DNA from: Impatiens glandulifera
Taxonomy: Eukaryota > Streptophyta > Magnoliopsida > Ericales > Balsaminaceae
Direction: 5' to 3'
Length of the DNA stretch: 64,000 nucleotides
Assembly: GCF_907164915.1 (NCBI RefSeq)
Contig: NC_061865.1
Location: 57,122,587 to 57,186,586, forward strand
In this document: in pieces, positions 50,401 through 60,645 of the stretch
How positions within the stretch are numbered: position 1 is the first letter of the stretch
Layout: each line of letters starts with the position of its first letter
Program-made: the position numbers and the translations under genes
The notes under the pieces: generated by a model
Told to the model about the DNA's origin: nothing
What the model saw: the letters and a program-made list of their open reading frames with translations, nothing else
The model's database searches: none

Positions 50401-53400
50401 AATGACAACAGTTTGATTAACATTGAGTGCTAGAGTTTTTGTCAAATTGACAACAATGAAGTATTTGTGGGTATGATGAGAATTTGATTGGATGTTTCTT
50501 TTCAATCAGAATCACACTTAAGATTCTAAATCGGTGATTACAAACTTTTCATATTCATACTAAACTATATAATTCGAAGATCATCAGTGTGGAGTGTGGA
50601 GTGTGGAGTGTGGAGTGTGGAGTGTGGAGTGTGGAGTGTGGAGTGTGGAGTGTGGAGTGTGGAGTGTGGAGTGTGGAGATCATCAGTAGGGAGTAGGGAG
50701 TAGGGAGTAGGGAGTAGGGAGTAGGGAGTAGGGAGTAGGGAGTAGGGAGTAGGGAGTAGGGAGTAGGGAGTAGGGAGTAGGGAGTAGGGAGTAGGGAGTA
50801 GGGAGTAGGGAGTAAACCGGTGATTACAAACTTTTCATATTCATACTAAACTATATAATTCGAAGATCATCAGTATGGAGTATGGAGTATGGAGTATGGA
50901 GTATGGAGTATGGAGTATGGAGTATGGAGTATGGAGTATGGAGTATGGAGTATGGAGTATGGAGTATGGAGTATGGAGTATGGAGTATGGAGTATGGAGT
51001 ATGGAGTATGGAGTATGGAGTATGGAGTATGGAGTATGGAGTATGGAGTATGGAGTATGGAGTATGGAGATCATCGGTAAGAAGTAGGGAGTAGGGAGAC
51101 TAAACCATAAAATTCGAAGATCATCTAGTGAGTAGTGATGTAATTCCTCTAAATTTTCCAATTCGTATTCTCAATATATATTCAAAACTAATTATATATT
51201 ATAACTCAATTAAAATGTCAACTAAATATTAAGCTAAAATTGACAAATAAAATAAAATCGTATAGGGTATAGGATAGGTACTACTTAAATTCATCGGTTT
51301 AGTCTTAACTTTGATATGTTTATGCATTATATTTTTAAAAGAGAATATTTTTTATAGATTCATAATACCTCGAAGATTACATGTAAAATGGGAATAACCA
51401 AACTAGTAGAGAGTATTATGAGTCATAACCAGAATCATAACCAAATTTGCAAGTAAAACGTCAAAAGAACTCACAAAACAAAATAGATAAAAAGAAAAAG
51501 AAGACAAACCTAACATAGTAGAAAATAAGGAAATATTCCAAGATCCGTTGAGTCAAGGTCGACACTTAATTTGGCGTCTTTTGCTAGTGCATCCCAAGAA
51601 TTTGTGTCCATCTTGAAGTTTGTGAGCTTTCTGTTCAGTCCGGTGACACTTAATTTGATGTCCTTTGTTAGTGCATCCCAAGAGTTTGTGAGCTTTCCTC
51701 TCAGCCCTGAATTTCTTTATCTTAATCTGAGAGTAAAGTTTATTTCATATTTCTTTTTTCTCTCATTCTTCTTGATAATCTTGTCAATAGTATCCACAAT
51801 TCATTCATTGATACAATTGGCAACCTCCAAAGCTTTAGGAGTGTGGTTCCTCTATTCCCTTACATGTCACTCAGTGACTCAGAGGCAATAAAGGTGCAGT
51901 CAGGTTGGTAAGGACATCCTACTTGCACGTCGTGGTAAGAAAATGAGCATCTACCACATCGAACAAGGCGCTTTTAGGCTCAATCTCTTCATGTTGGAGT
52001 GAAGGCTCTTTCACAGGGAGTAAAGCTCTATAATCAACCCTTGGTGCTCCTATTTCCCTTACACCGAGGTGTTCCCGGAGGAGCCTGGGTTTCTACATGG
52101 AGGTTTCCTGTTTCATGGTCATTACTAACCCCATGGTTAGATTTCACACTTGGGATCCTAAGTGATATCATTTGCACTTTCTTAATATGTGATTCCCTAG
52201 ATTTCTCACTTTTATACATTTTCAAGAGTGAACAAGCCAAAAGACAAACTCAGGTGTGGAATCTGTATGACAACATGATACCATTGTCCATCCGTTCCAT
52301 CATTTTTTTTTATCATGAAGAAGAAAGAGCCTCTTAAATGACCTTCAATAAACCAAGTTATCGGCTTAAATGACCTCCAATCAACCAAGTTATTGATGAA
52401 GAGAATATACTAAAGATAAAATACATTATTCTCAAGAATTGGATCATAATGTTTTCATATAAAATTAACTTTTTATATGCTTGTTGATATAACTTGCACT
52501 TTCTTTCTTAACATGTGATTTCCTAGACTTCACTTTTATACCTTCTTAGTGAGTGTATAAGTTAAGTTATTGGACAAATTATGTGGTTGATATTATGGAA
52601 AGAACAAAATAGGAGAAATTTTCAAGAAAAGAGTTTTGGGGCGGTAGATTTAAAGGTTTTCTTCTTCAAACTTTCGTTAAATCAAGAAGAAGGAGATGTG
52701 CACCGAATGGGACTATCTCGAGCTTATCGGAATCTAACTTTTATATTTTTAGTTTTTCTATTTCTTCACCATTTTTTTCTGCAAACTGATGAGGACGTTT
52801 CACTCTCGATTTCAATAAAGTTTACCTTTTCAAAAAAAATAATCAAAAGGCAAACTCTGGTGTGGATTGAATCGGTACGACAACTTGATACTATCTTCTA
52901 TCTGCTCCACATCCAAACCATTTTATCATGCAGAAAAAAAAGTCTCTTAAATGACCTCCAACAAACTAAGTTATTGATGAAGAGAACATACTAAAGATTC
53001 TTAAAAGAATTTGGATCATAATGTAGCCACATTTCATTTGTCATAGGAAATTAACTTTTTATGTGTTTGTTAGGATCCCAAGTGATATCGTTTGCAGTTT
53101 CTTAACATGTTATTCCATAGACTTCTCACTTTTATACATTCTCAGAGTATAAGTCAAAAGGCAAACTTCGGTGTGCACTTTCTTAACATGTTATTCCCTA
53201 AACTTCTCACTTTTATACATTTTCATTGAGTATATAAGCCAAAAGGCAAATTCCGGTGTGGATTGATTGGTATGACAACTTGATACTATCGTCTATCCGT
53301 TCCACACGCAACCCATTTTATCATCCAGAAGAAAGAGTCTCTTATGACCTCCAACAAACTAAGTTATTGATGAAGAGAACATACTAAAGATAAAATATCA

Positions 53401-56400
53401 CTTGTATTCTCTAAAGAATTTGGATCATAATGTAGCCACATTTCATTTGTCATGAAATTAACTTTTTATGTGTTTGTTAGGATCCGAAGTGATATCATTT
53501 GCACTTTCTTAACATGTTATTTCATAGACTTCTCACTTTTATACATTCTCAATGAGTGTATAAACCAAAAGGCAAACTTCGGTGTACACTTTCTTAACAT
53601 GTTATTCACTAAACTTCTCACTTTTATACATTTTCATTGAGTATATACGCCAAAAGGCAAATTCTGGTGTGGATTGATCGGTATGACAACTTGATACTAT
53701 CGTCAAACCGTTCCACACGCAACCCATTTTATCATGCAGAAGAAAGAGCTTCTTAAATGACCTCCAACAAATCAAGTTATTGATGAAGAGAACATACCAA
53801 AGATAAAATTTACAATTTGTATTCTCTTAAGAATTTGGATTATAATGTAGCTACGATTCATTTGTATTGTGATCTCATTTATCCACAACTTTTACCAAAT
53901 GAAAAAGTTAGCTGTAACAACTGAAAATTTTGGAATTTCTCAGTGAGATCAAAATACAACATAGGGATAAATCCCATTTCTGAAATGAGTTCAATAAATT
54001 ATTTATTCTATTATTGAAATCATAGGTTCTAGCATAAAGGCGTCATTTCATAATCTATTCAGTATATTATCTATTTCAATAACTGTTTACTTTGTATATT
54101 TGGTTATCTAAGTAAACTACCAAACCTAACACCTATTATTTAGCAAAAAAGCTTTTAACCAACAAAATAGGGTTGGGTGGATTTTGTTATAAAATCCAAA
54201 TTACTTACAATTACATATTTGGATAGTATATGTTAGGAAAACACCAAATGGATAACAAGCTAGGGGCACTAACATATTTTGTGAAGAGTAACAATATATA
54301 CATCGTGAAGGTAGAGGAAATAGAAGTGGATTCAATTTTCAACCAATCTAATTTTCAATTTTGTGTAACAAAATGATAATTTAAGTCTGTAGTACAAGTC
54401 CTCTTCCTTGTTAACATATGATTGATGTCAAAACATGTTAACTATTCTAAAGGAATTAGAGAATTGTCTAGACTCAGAGCATGTGATCAGCCACATCAAC
54501 TACTTTTGGATCTTTAAGCAATGGCATTGAAGGTGATACCCTTCTTATCTAGTTCTTAATGGATGCAGATGCAGGGTAAATCTAGCTTCTTATAACATTC
54601 AGTTAAGAATATTAAGGGTAAAGAAGGTTACCTTGGTTCAATGAAGAGTTGAGAAAGTAGTTTGATGTTTCAATACTCTTTGTTTTACATTGCTTTCTTG
54701 TCAAAATATGACCACCACTTTAGCTTAAATGGAATTAGGTTATCTTTTATTTGAAAACGTTAGTAAACAAAACTAAATAAGAGATTTAAATGCTAATAAG
54801 ATAAAAAAAAAATCATGTGCATATCCCTTTTTCCGGATTGAAGCAACATGAATTCTTGTCTTTCAAATTCGTAGCTTTTCCGTCGAACACTTTTCTATTT
54901 CTCTCCTTCCAGACCGTCCATCACATGATGAGAGTGATCAATTTTCAATCATCCGCAATGTTGTTAGAAGATCCCCATTCAATCCATTTAGCCCAAATAT
55001 TGGTGACTTTGAGCGGAGATTACCATTGGAAATTAAGATGGTCGTCAGAAGAGCCCACATGCTCTTAGCAAGGTTGTAGTGGAGAAGAATGTGGTCGATG
55101 AACTCCTCACTCCTCATACAAATGTTGCATCTCGAGTGAACTTATCGTCAGTCTCCTAGTGTCAAAATTTGGGTAAGGACTTTCACGAGGTGCGACTCGT
55201 CTCCCCTCCTATATGGTATTAGGTTATCACAAGACAATCTGTTAATGTATTGGGTTTGCATCCTAGGTAGACCATATGGGACTCTTGTATTGAGTATAAC
55301 ACCTTAGGCTCTCCGCCTTAGAAAAATAGCTAGCTTATTGACAATGTTTTCTTAAAGGTTGTTATACTTGGTATTAGAACTAAGCTCCACCATGACCGGC
55401 TAGTGGAATTGGGTGGCACAGGTTGTGATGCAAAAATTGCATTGCTAGCCTTATATCACTAGGTGGCTTGCATGCAATTAGCTTGCAAATTCATATCCTA
55501 ACAAAGCATGGTGGATTGTTAATTTGTTATAACCAATCAGTTAAGGTTGGACTTGAATCCCGTGTAAAATATGTGATTGTAGTTTGATATTTAATAATTC
55601 TTAGGCTCTCTTCAGTAACTAGCTTTTGAGATTTAAGTGGTTTTTTGTTTGATAATCTAATTTTGTTTCCCTTTGATGTTAACCTTTTCTGATTGTGCAC
55701 ATTACAGACATTATAGTGACTTCTGTGTATATAGTTTTGTTCTCCATAATGGTAACAAAAGTTTTTATTTAACTAAAAAAGAAAAACTAGTTTTTGATGT
55801 GTAGTTCTCTTAAGAAAGTTACATATTTATATATTGGTATTGCTCTATGGGAGTTTGTTTAGCTGCTAGCCTAGTGATATGGTTTAAGATATTCAAAATT
55901 TCACATGATAATATGGGGATAGTACATTAAATTTGCATTTCATGCCTGCTTAGACCTGATGGTTTATTAAATATTGTATATTCTTTCAATTAGTTTATTG
56001 AATTTAACCGTTCAACCATGTCCTGACCTGAAATGTTAGACTGTAGTTTTTTTTGTTCTGGGAAATTCTGTTCACTCTGAGCTCTTTCATTTTCCTGTGT
56101 AATATCTAGCTCAGATATGTTCCTATGGCTATACATAGCCATTTTGTTCCTAAACATCATATTACAATTCTTTCCTAGTTATGATTATAAGGCTTATCAC
56201 AAGCCTAGCAAGCATTATCTCTGACAAATTTGATTATGTCCGCAACAAATTTTATGTAGAATTGATTCAGAAATAGTTCATGCTGCACCCACTGCTAGAA
56301 TCTGCTAGATGATTATATACTGCAACAAAATAGTAGTTGTAACGAAAGAATACCTTTTTATGTAATTGCTAAAGTATCCTTGTTTAGCTTACAACTCTTC

Positions 56401-59201
56401 CACATACATCTGTTATTGTGCTATCTGCATAAGGTACATGCTAAATAATTTAATTCTGGTTCAGCTTACCAAAGTCCCTCCAGCGGTACCAGAACCACTT
56501 TGAAGCAGAAGGAAGCATCGCCAATGATGATAATGGCAAGGAGGTAATCTTGATCTTCTGATGATTCCCTCATATTTATTAGCTACAAATAAGGTATAAA
56601 TAAATTTAAATTATCTGCAACAAAAATATAAAAGCAACAAAATGCAGTTGGGATCCCTTTCCCTTGGTTGTTAATTTCAATTTAAATCAATGTCTTGCTA
56701 CTTGTTACCATGATGAGATTGAAATGTAAATATCATGACTAAGATGAGATAAAAAAGAGAAGTCTTTTGTTGACAACTTGAGGACAAAGTGTTAGATTCA
56801 GTAATATGAAATATTATTGTCTTTTGTTGACAACTTGAGGACAAAGTGTTAGATTCAGAGATTTGTAATTGTTGTTGCTTGGATCCTGCATATAATTTTG
56901 TTTTTTGTGACTATAAAGTGGTTCATCGATTTATTGTTTTCTCCATGATTGCAATTTTGTGATGTGTAACCATTTTTTTGTAGGATCTTTCCTCTATGTA
57001 TTCTAACGTCCAGTCATGTTCTGAGCTCCTAGATACAGTTGCAACGTAATCAACTATGATCCATTTATTTTGTTTTTTTATCAAGATCCACAATCTACAT
57101 GTTAAAGTGACAAGTATCTTCAATTTCCTCAGGCATATCAATGAGCCTGATATTGATCAGCTTAATGTGACAGACCTGGTTCAACTAGAAAGGCAACTTG
57201 ATGCAGCTCTAATTCAGACGAGGTCTCAGAAGGTCAGTCATATCTTTCACTTCACTAATGCTAACATTTGCATAAATGTACATTCCTAGACAAATATATA
57301 CTTTTTAAGATATATGATGATTCCATCTTCTATTGTGGGAGGGAATTCCCAAAACAGTTTAGATCTGATGATCATGCATGTATACATACTCCTAGAAAAT
57401 TATATTCTTTTTAACAGTCCAGTTAATAAATAAATATAAAATTGGGGATGAGAAACAAAATTCATGAAGTTGTGGGAAGGCTGGAATCCTGCAGGCTCAT
57501 ATGGGGTGATGAACTGTCTTGGATATTATCCACTCAGGATATCTCGAAGAAAACTCTATTTATTCTTGTGTGGATGTGAGAAATGTAATAACAATTTCTT
57601 TCTCAATTTCAAACTAATAAATTTGCCTTCAATTCTCCTATTTTGGCATTTTTGATTTCCGGGGTTTTAACCAAATCACCGAAAGTCAGGAACTTGTATT
57701 CCACCTTTGTCAACTTCATTCATCAGACTGTGCCTTCCCTATCTACGGACAAATCTCAATTTGTGTTTACTGTTTAGTTAAGAGTTTGAGGTCTCAAGTT
57801 TGATTCTGATTGAAAGTATCTTGATTGAAAGTGGGGGTCATGACAATTGGATGATGTGCTTGTCTCCTTCAAGGAAAAAAAAAACTAGTCACAAGAAAGA
57901 AGAAAAAATACTTGGATTTCTGCAGCTTGCAGAAACAAGTTCTTGTTTTCAGTTTGCCATATTCCTCGATTACCAATTGACAAAATCACTTTTATGTCTT
58001 TGATTCTTTTGTATTCTCCTGTGTTTTCGGCCAAGGTACATTATTTTTTCCCTTGGCGATGATAACATTCTGCAACTCTTGGAGAACATTAATCATAGAA
58101 TGGGTTGAAATCATTTGAATTGTTTTTATAAGTCTTTGATGATTTTTTGTCACTTCAGTTATAGATCTCTCCCAGATTCTAGTAAATCATCCAAAAACTT
58201 AGCTGATAGGAGGTTCTCAAATTAGGAAGTGGAAAACTTGTTCGCCTGAAGAGCCACATGAAAACTTTACTTGATTTCAGATTCTGCTAAATGAGGCTAG
58301 TGAAATCTGGGAAAATCTCTGTTTTACCCAATTTATGGCAAAGCAACATGGCCCTCTTACAAAGAGATAGATGCATCAATATCCTAATCTTCATAAATGG
58401 TGTGTGATTTCAATCTCTGTTTTACCCAATGTATGACAAAGCAACACTGCCCTCTTACAAAGAGATAGATGCATCAATATCCTAATCTTCATAAATGGTG
58501 TGTGATTTCAATCAATCTTCTTAGCCTCCTTTACAACACAATGCTGAACCTCTTTTTTCACATCCTCAACTAGAAGGAATTGATTGACTCAATGCATACA
58601 ATTAATTATAGGTGTTTTTTCCTTGTCTTCTCATTTGTGAATATTCAACCCAGCTTCCATCGATCGCTTGTACATGACTTGGTATCTTGAAAGGAGATCT
58701 AAAGTAGAAAAACACCCATGTTTATACCTAAAGGAAAATCCATTTATTACAGTTCTAGTTCATTTTACTGTATTTGTAACTTTATATGATTGTATACTCT
58801 TTATTTGAGCTTTTTTTTATTCTAATTCCCTTCATTTTATGCAGAATAAGTTAGTGGCAGAATCCATGAATGCTCTTCATGAAAGGGTATTTTTCCTTCC
58901 TTTCTTTTTTTAAATCTTAGAATGTCTGTATTAAAGAAAGCAATACTAATTATACAGACAATGCCAAAAATTTTTCTCTGAACAGGAGAGATTGTTGAGG
59001 GAAGAGAACGAGATGCTGATGAAACAAGTAAGCGAAGAATTGATAACCTTATTTAAGATATAGCTTTATTATTTCCTGACTGTTTTACAGATAGCTGAAT
59101 TGGAAAATAGTGGTAATGCTGGAAGAGGTATGGTGGAGCTTGGAACTCTTGATAACAGCTATTTGACAACTCCACAGTGGGGAACTCTGCGTTTTCTTTG
59201 A
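38482..59201 (+). CDS. FLOWERING LOCUS C-clade MIKC MADS-box repressor
   Basis: Seven exons: 38482-38666, 56465-56543, 56984-57045, 57133-57232, 58845-58886, 58986-59027 and 59091-59201, giving 206 residues (Arabidopsis FLC has 196). Lengths 185/79/62/100/42/42 are the FLC-type MIKC set, and all joints are GT-AG and in phase. The MADS domain ([20 protein letters not shown], then [20 protein letters not shown]) has the FLC-like K-S-S-R and KARELS features. The K domain includes [20 protein letters not shown] and [12 protein letters not shown], as in the FLC/MAF clade. The short C-terminus ends [12 protein letters not shown], like the TTL-x-LL endings of FLC homologues outside Brassicaceae, and has no SEP motifs. 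FLC proteins bind CArG boxes in FT and SOC1 and delay flowering. The 17.8-kb first intron is the main oddity. I saw no other MADS exon inside it, so one gene is the best reading. Confidence 0.9.
39013..39624. promoter_or_regulatory. Cluster of four RY (TGCATG) motifs in FLC-like intron 1
   Basis: TGCATG occurs at 39013-39018, 39224-39229 and 39306-39311, and its complement CATGCA at 39619-39624, about 350-960 bp into the intron. RY motifs are bound by B3-domain proteins such as VAL1 and VAL2, and two of them in the equivalent part of Arabidopsis FLC are needed for cold-induced Polycomb silencing. At this base composition a six-base motif on either strand is expected about 0.2 times in 610 bp. 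Function here is inferred. Confidence 0.5.
40532..40675 (-). mobile_element. tRNA-derived SINE, family 1
   Basis: Read on the minus strand it starts ACCCCACCAATGTAACCCAG, with box A near TAACCCAGTGGTAAGAG and box B near GGGTTTGATTCC. The body and the tail TGTCATGCTAATTCTTC match the copy at 44.9 kb. Its head abuts the tail of a family 2 SINE, suggesting insertion into that element's 3' end. Confidence 0.75.
40677..40840 (-). mobile_element. tRNA-derived SINE, family 2
   Basis: The minus strand reads CTTCTAGTCTAGAGATAACA (box A region), then GGATTCAAGCCCGTCATGTG (box B region), then a tail with GTGTGTTTGCGGGATATGTG and TTTAACCCC. The same order appears four times in tandem after the FLC-like gene at 60.1-60.6 kb. 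Confidence 0.65.
43861..44275. repeat. 62-bp tandem repeat with hairpin, seven copies
   Basis: Copies start CAACATTT at 43861, 43919, 43981, 44043, 44106, 44168 and 44233, so the period is about 62 bp (58-65). Each unit holds CATTGAC, a 12-base loop and GTCAATG, a perfect 7-bp stem in most copies and slightly worn (CATTAAC) in some. The units end in TTCATCCTCCACGACTCTG. The array lies in FLC-like intron 1. Confidence 0.9.
44908..45053 (+). mobile_element. Intact tRNA-derived SINE, family 1, with 14-bp target duplication
   Basis: The element has box A TAGCCCAGTGG (44921-44931) and box B GGTTCGAGTCC (44964-44974), both close to Pol III consensus. A non-tRNA body ends TGTCATGTTAGTTCTTCTG, followed by a poly-A tail. 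Identical 14-bp flanks ACATTAATTTTGTA at 44894-44907 and 45054-45067 prove insertion by target-primed reverse transcription. It does not fold as a functional tRNA beyond the promoter boxes. The duplication is still perfect, so it is probably young. Confidence 0.9.
47880..48571 (+). mobile_element. Degraded LINE 3' end
   Basis: Translated pieces read [10 protein letters not shown] and WLILWKEQN, followed after a stop by RNF. These resemble the tail of plant LINE ORF2 (zf-RVT region, pattern W--W-ERN-R-F). The unit at 47889 is repeated at 48005 with a shift of about 116 bp. After the coding relic come a T-rich stretch, then TCTCGATTTCAATAAAAATT and an A-run, like a LINE 3' UTR. A sister copy is at 52575-52850. 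Confidence 0.55.
49030..49150 (-). mobile_element. Worn SINE, family 1-like
   Basis: On the minus strand CTAAGATGACAAGAAGTCGG stands for box A, and AAGGTCACGAACTCGATTCC for box B. The body CGCCTTAAGTTAAAGTGGAG is comparable with the family 1 copies, and an A-rich tail follows. It has many substitutions. Confidence 0.4.
50535..51100. repeat. Compound 7-bp minisatellite of three homogeneous blocks
   Basis: Block A (50587-50678) is about 13 units of GTGTGGA; block B (50686-50814) about 18 units of GTAGGGA; block C (50873-51069) about 28 units of GTATGGA. Each block is nearly pure for its own variant and is bounded by GATCATCAGT on the left, with A and C closing in GGAGATCATC. The roughly 55-bp leader containing TTTTCATATTCATACTAAAC is present before blocks A and C (50535 and 50819). 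A short mixed remnant follows at 51076-51099. Open frames on both strands arise because the 7-bp unit has no stop in any phase, so they are not evidence of coding. Confidence 0.95.
52150..53850. repeat. Nested tandem repeat, unit about 0.4 kb
   Basis: Words such as GATATCATTTGCACTTTCTT, then TTCTCACTTTTATACATT, then GGCAAATTCCGGTGTGGATT, then CATACTAAAGATAAAAT recur in order. The cleanest period is 407 bp (TTAACTTTTTATGTGTTTG at 53051 and 53458). Earlier copies start near 52158 and 52480. A sub-unit of about 90 bp (CTTCTCACTTTTATACATTT) is itself doubled inside the last copies. One copy is split by a LINE 3' end. Confidence 0.8.
52575..52851 (+). mobile_element. LINE 3' end inserted in the 0.4-kb repeat
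   Basis: The frame reads [19 protein letters not shown], then [10 protein letters not shown], the zf-RVT tail typical of plant LINE ORF2. It is followed by [10 protein letters not shown] and a 3' UTR ending TCTCGATTTCAATAAAGTTT and an A-run. It interrupts the repeat unit between GTGTATAAGT and CAAAAGGCAAAC, so it is younger than the repeat. Only the last part of the element is present (5' truncated). Confidence 0.65.
54815..55145 (-). mobile_element. LINE reverse-transcriptase zinc-binding fragment
   Basis: On the minus strand the frames give [20 protein letters not shown], then AKSMWALL, then after frame changes [20 protein letters not shown]. These are the zf-RVT motifs C--C---EE---H---HC and W--WKERN-R-F of plant LINE ORF2. 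Frame shifts and a stop show decay. No A-tail is seen at its 3' side. Confidence 0.7.
56764..56877. repeat. 57-bp direct duplication in intron 2 of the FLC-like gene
   Basis: CTTTTGTTGACAACTTGAGG and the 30 bases after it occur at 56764 and again at 56821, adjacent and nearly identical. This is a recent local duplication between exons 2 and 3. Confidence 0.85.
57770..57885 (+). mobile_element. Truncated SINE, family 3, in intron 4 of the FLC-like gene
   Basis: The stretch GAGGTCTCAAGTTTGATTC (box B side), then TTGAAAGTGGGGGTCATGAC, then CTCCTTCAAGGAAAAAAAA matches the second half of the copies at 12.4 and 63.2 kb. The box A part is missing or worn. It lies in the 1,612-bp intron at 57233-58844. 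Confidence 0.5.
58317..58512. repeat. 98-bp tandem duplication in intron 4 of the FLC-like gene
   Basis: CTCTGTTTTACCCAAT starts at 58317 and 58415, and the following words (TCTTACAAAGAGATAGATGC, then CATAAATGGTGTGTGATTTC) repeat with very few changes. The copies are adjacent and appear recent. Confidence 0.9.
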
Positions 59202-59954
59202 AAAAACAATGCCAATAAAACGTTTGTCAAACGAATATGGTAGCAGTCAGAATGGATGAAATGATCGTCTGATTTAGTTTGTTTAGTCCAGAAGTCGAAA
59301 ATGGGTTGTAATAAACAAAACCTGTTTCTATGTTATCTTATGTTGTTTGGGTTTCTAACCTCTATTTTCGGGTGTAAGACTTGAATATATCGACCATGTC
59401 TGGTCTGTGTTACTCAATGAGTTGCATATATGGTTTAAAAAGTGGACAAAACATTTTGAAGTCCATTAATTATTAGAGAAGAAGCTTTTGCCCCTTTTTC
59501 TTCTTTGTTGGAGTTTGGTAATCTAATTATTTGTTATGTTGGTTGGTAAATAGTTAATCATTTTTTATGTTTTTTTTCTTCTATTTTTTAATTTAAGAAA
59601 TTGGCAATAACTCCTCGACTTCAATTTTCACTACTCTATTTTTTAGGCACAACTTTTGTTATTTTAGCTGCTTAAATATTCTTAAAATAACTGTACACAA
59701 CATTTACACTTTTTAATTTGAATCATTGTTAAAAAAAATATAAGGTTCTTTCTTAATGTACAACAACTCAAGTTAGCCAAGAAAAAGGACAGTGAGAAGT
59801 AACTTTTATAAGTAATTTAAAAGTTTTTAAATTGAAGGAAAATGAGATGGATTGGATAAAAATCTAGACCAGACCTTCTATTATATATATATAAATGGAA
59901 AAAAAAAATGTACACATATAATTACATTTATTATTTGATTCTTTATTTACAAAG
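59202..59954. other. 3' flank of the FLC-like gene
   Basis: T-rich 3' UTR-like sequence follows the stop, with GCCAATAAAACG at about 59210 as a possible polyadenylation signal. No further gene is seen. Confidence 0.5.
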
Positions 59955-60070
59955 AATCTACAATTTACTTTTATATCAAATGTCTTAAAATATTGTTTTC
60001 CTTTAAAATTAATTCAAAAAAAAACTCACCTCATAAGTCAAAAATATCAAATAGATTAGTTTTTTTTTAT

Positions 60071-60645
60071 GCCACAATGGGTTAAACACATAATTCGCAA
60101 ACACACTTAACCAAACGTAAAAATTGTCGCATGACGGGCTCGAATCCAGGACCTCTCAAGAAGGTTAGAAATATCCACATTTTGTGCCGCTAAGCTAGAA
60201 GAGGGGATAAAAAATATGGTCACAAGGCGGTTAAACACATAGCACGTAAATACACTTAACCGTTTAACCAGACATAAAACTAGCCGTCTGACGAGCTCAA
60301 ACCCAGAACCTCTCAAGGAACCTGAGAATATTCACCTCTTGTTATCGCTTTGCTAGAAGAGGAAACAAAAATGTGACCACAAGAGGGTTAAGCACACATA
60401 ACTCGCAAACACTATAACCAGGCGCAAAACTTGCCGCCAAAGAGACTCAAACTCAGGGTCTTTCAAGGAGGTTGAGGATATACACATTTTGTTGTCGTTA
60501 GGCTAGAAGAGAATAAAATGTTGTCGCAAACGCATTTAATCATTTAACTATATACATAATTTGTCGTCTGACGGGCTCTAACCCATGATCTCTCAAGGAA
60601 TCCGGGCATATCTATTTCTTGTTGCTGCTAGGCTAGAAACAAGGG
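60071..60645 (-). mobile_element. Four tandem tRNA-like (SINE family 2) units
   Basis: On the minus strand each unit has a box A such as TAGCTTAGCGG or TAGCCTAACGA, a box B such as GGATTCGAGCCCGTC, and a tail with GTGTGTTTGCGAATTATGTG and TTTAACC. Units start near 60071, 60222, 60376 and 60521 (period about 150 bp) and have diverged from one another. A single copy sits at 40677-40840. Tandem order is unusual for SINEs and suggests local duplication after one insertion. Confidence 0.65.

Larger units (their letters stand above)
38667..56464 (+). other. Giant intron 1 of the FLC-like gene (17.8 kb)
   Basis: The donor GAGAG|GTTAGT and acceptor GGTTCAG|CTTACC join exon 1 (carry 2) to exon 2 (79 bp) in phase, as in every MIKC gene. 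In Arabidopsis the long first intron of FLC carries the cold-response, Polycomb-nucleation and COLDAIR regions. Here it is several times longer and filled with repeats, listed separately. The stretches 40841-43860, 45068-47879, 49151-50534, 51100-52150 and 55146-56464 hold no gene I can support; the part around 46.8-47.9 kb is probably worn LINE sequence. Confidence 0.85.

Noticed and set aside
50841..51161. Long open frames of repeated SILHTPY (minus) and MEYGVWS (plus, three frames) over the heptamer array
   Set aside because: A 7-bp unit with no stop codon stays open in all phases automatically. The repeats are intronic, have no start context or domain, and the three plus frames are the same peptide.
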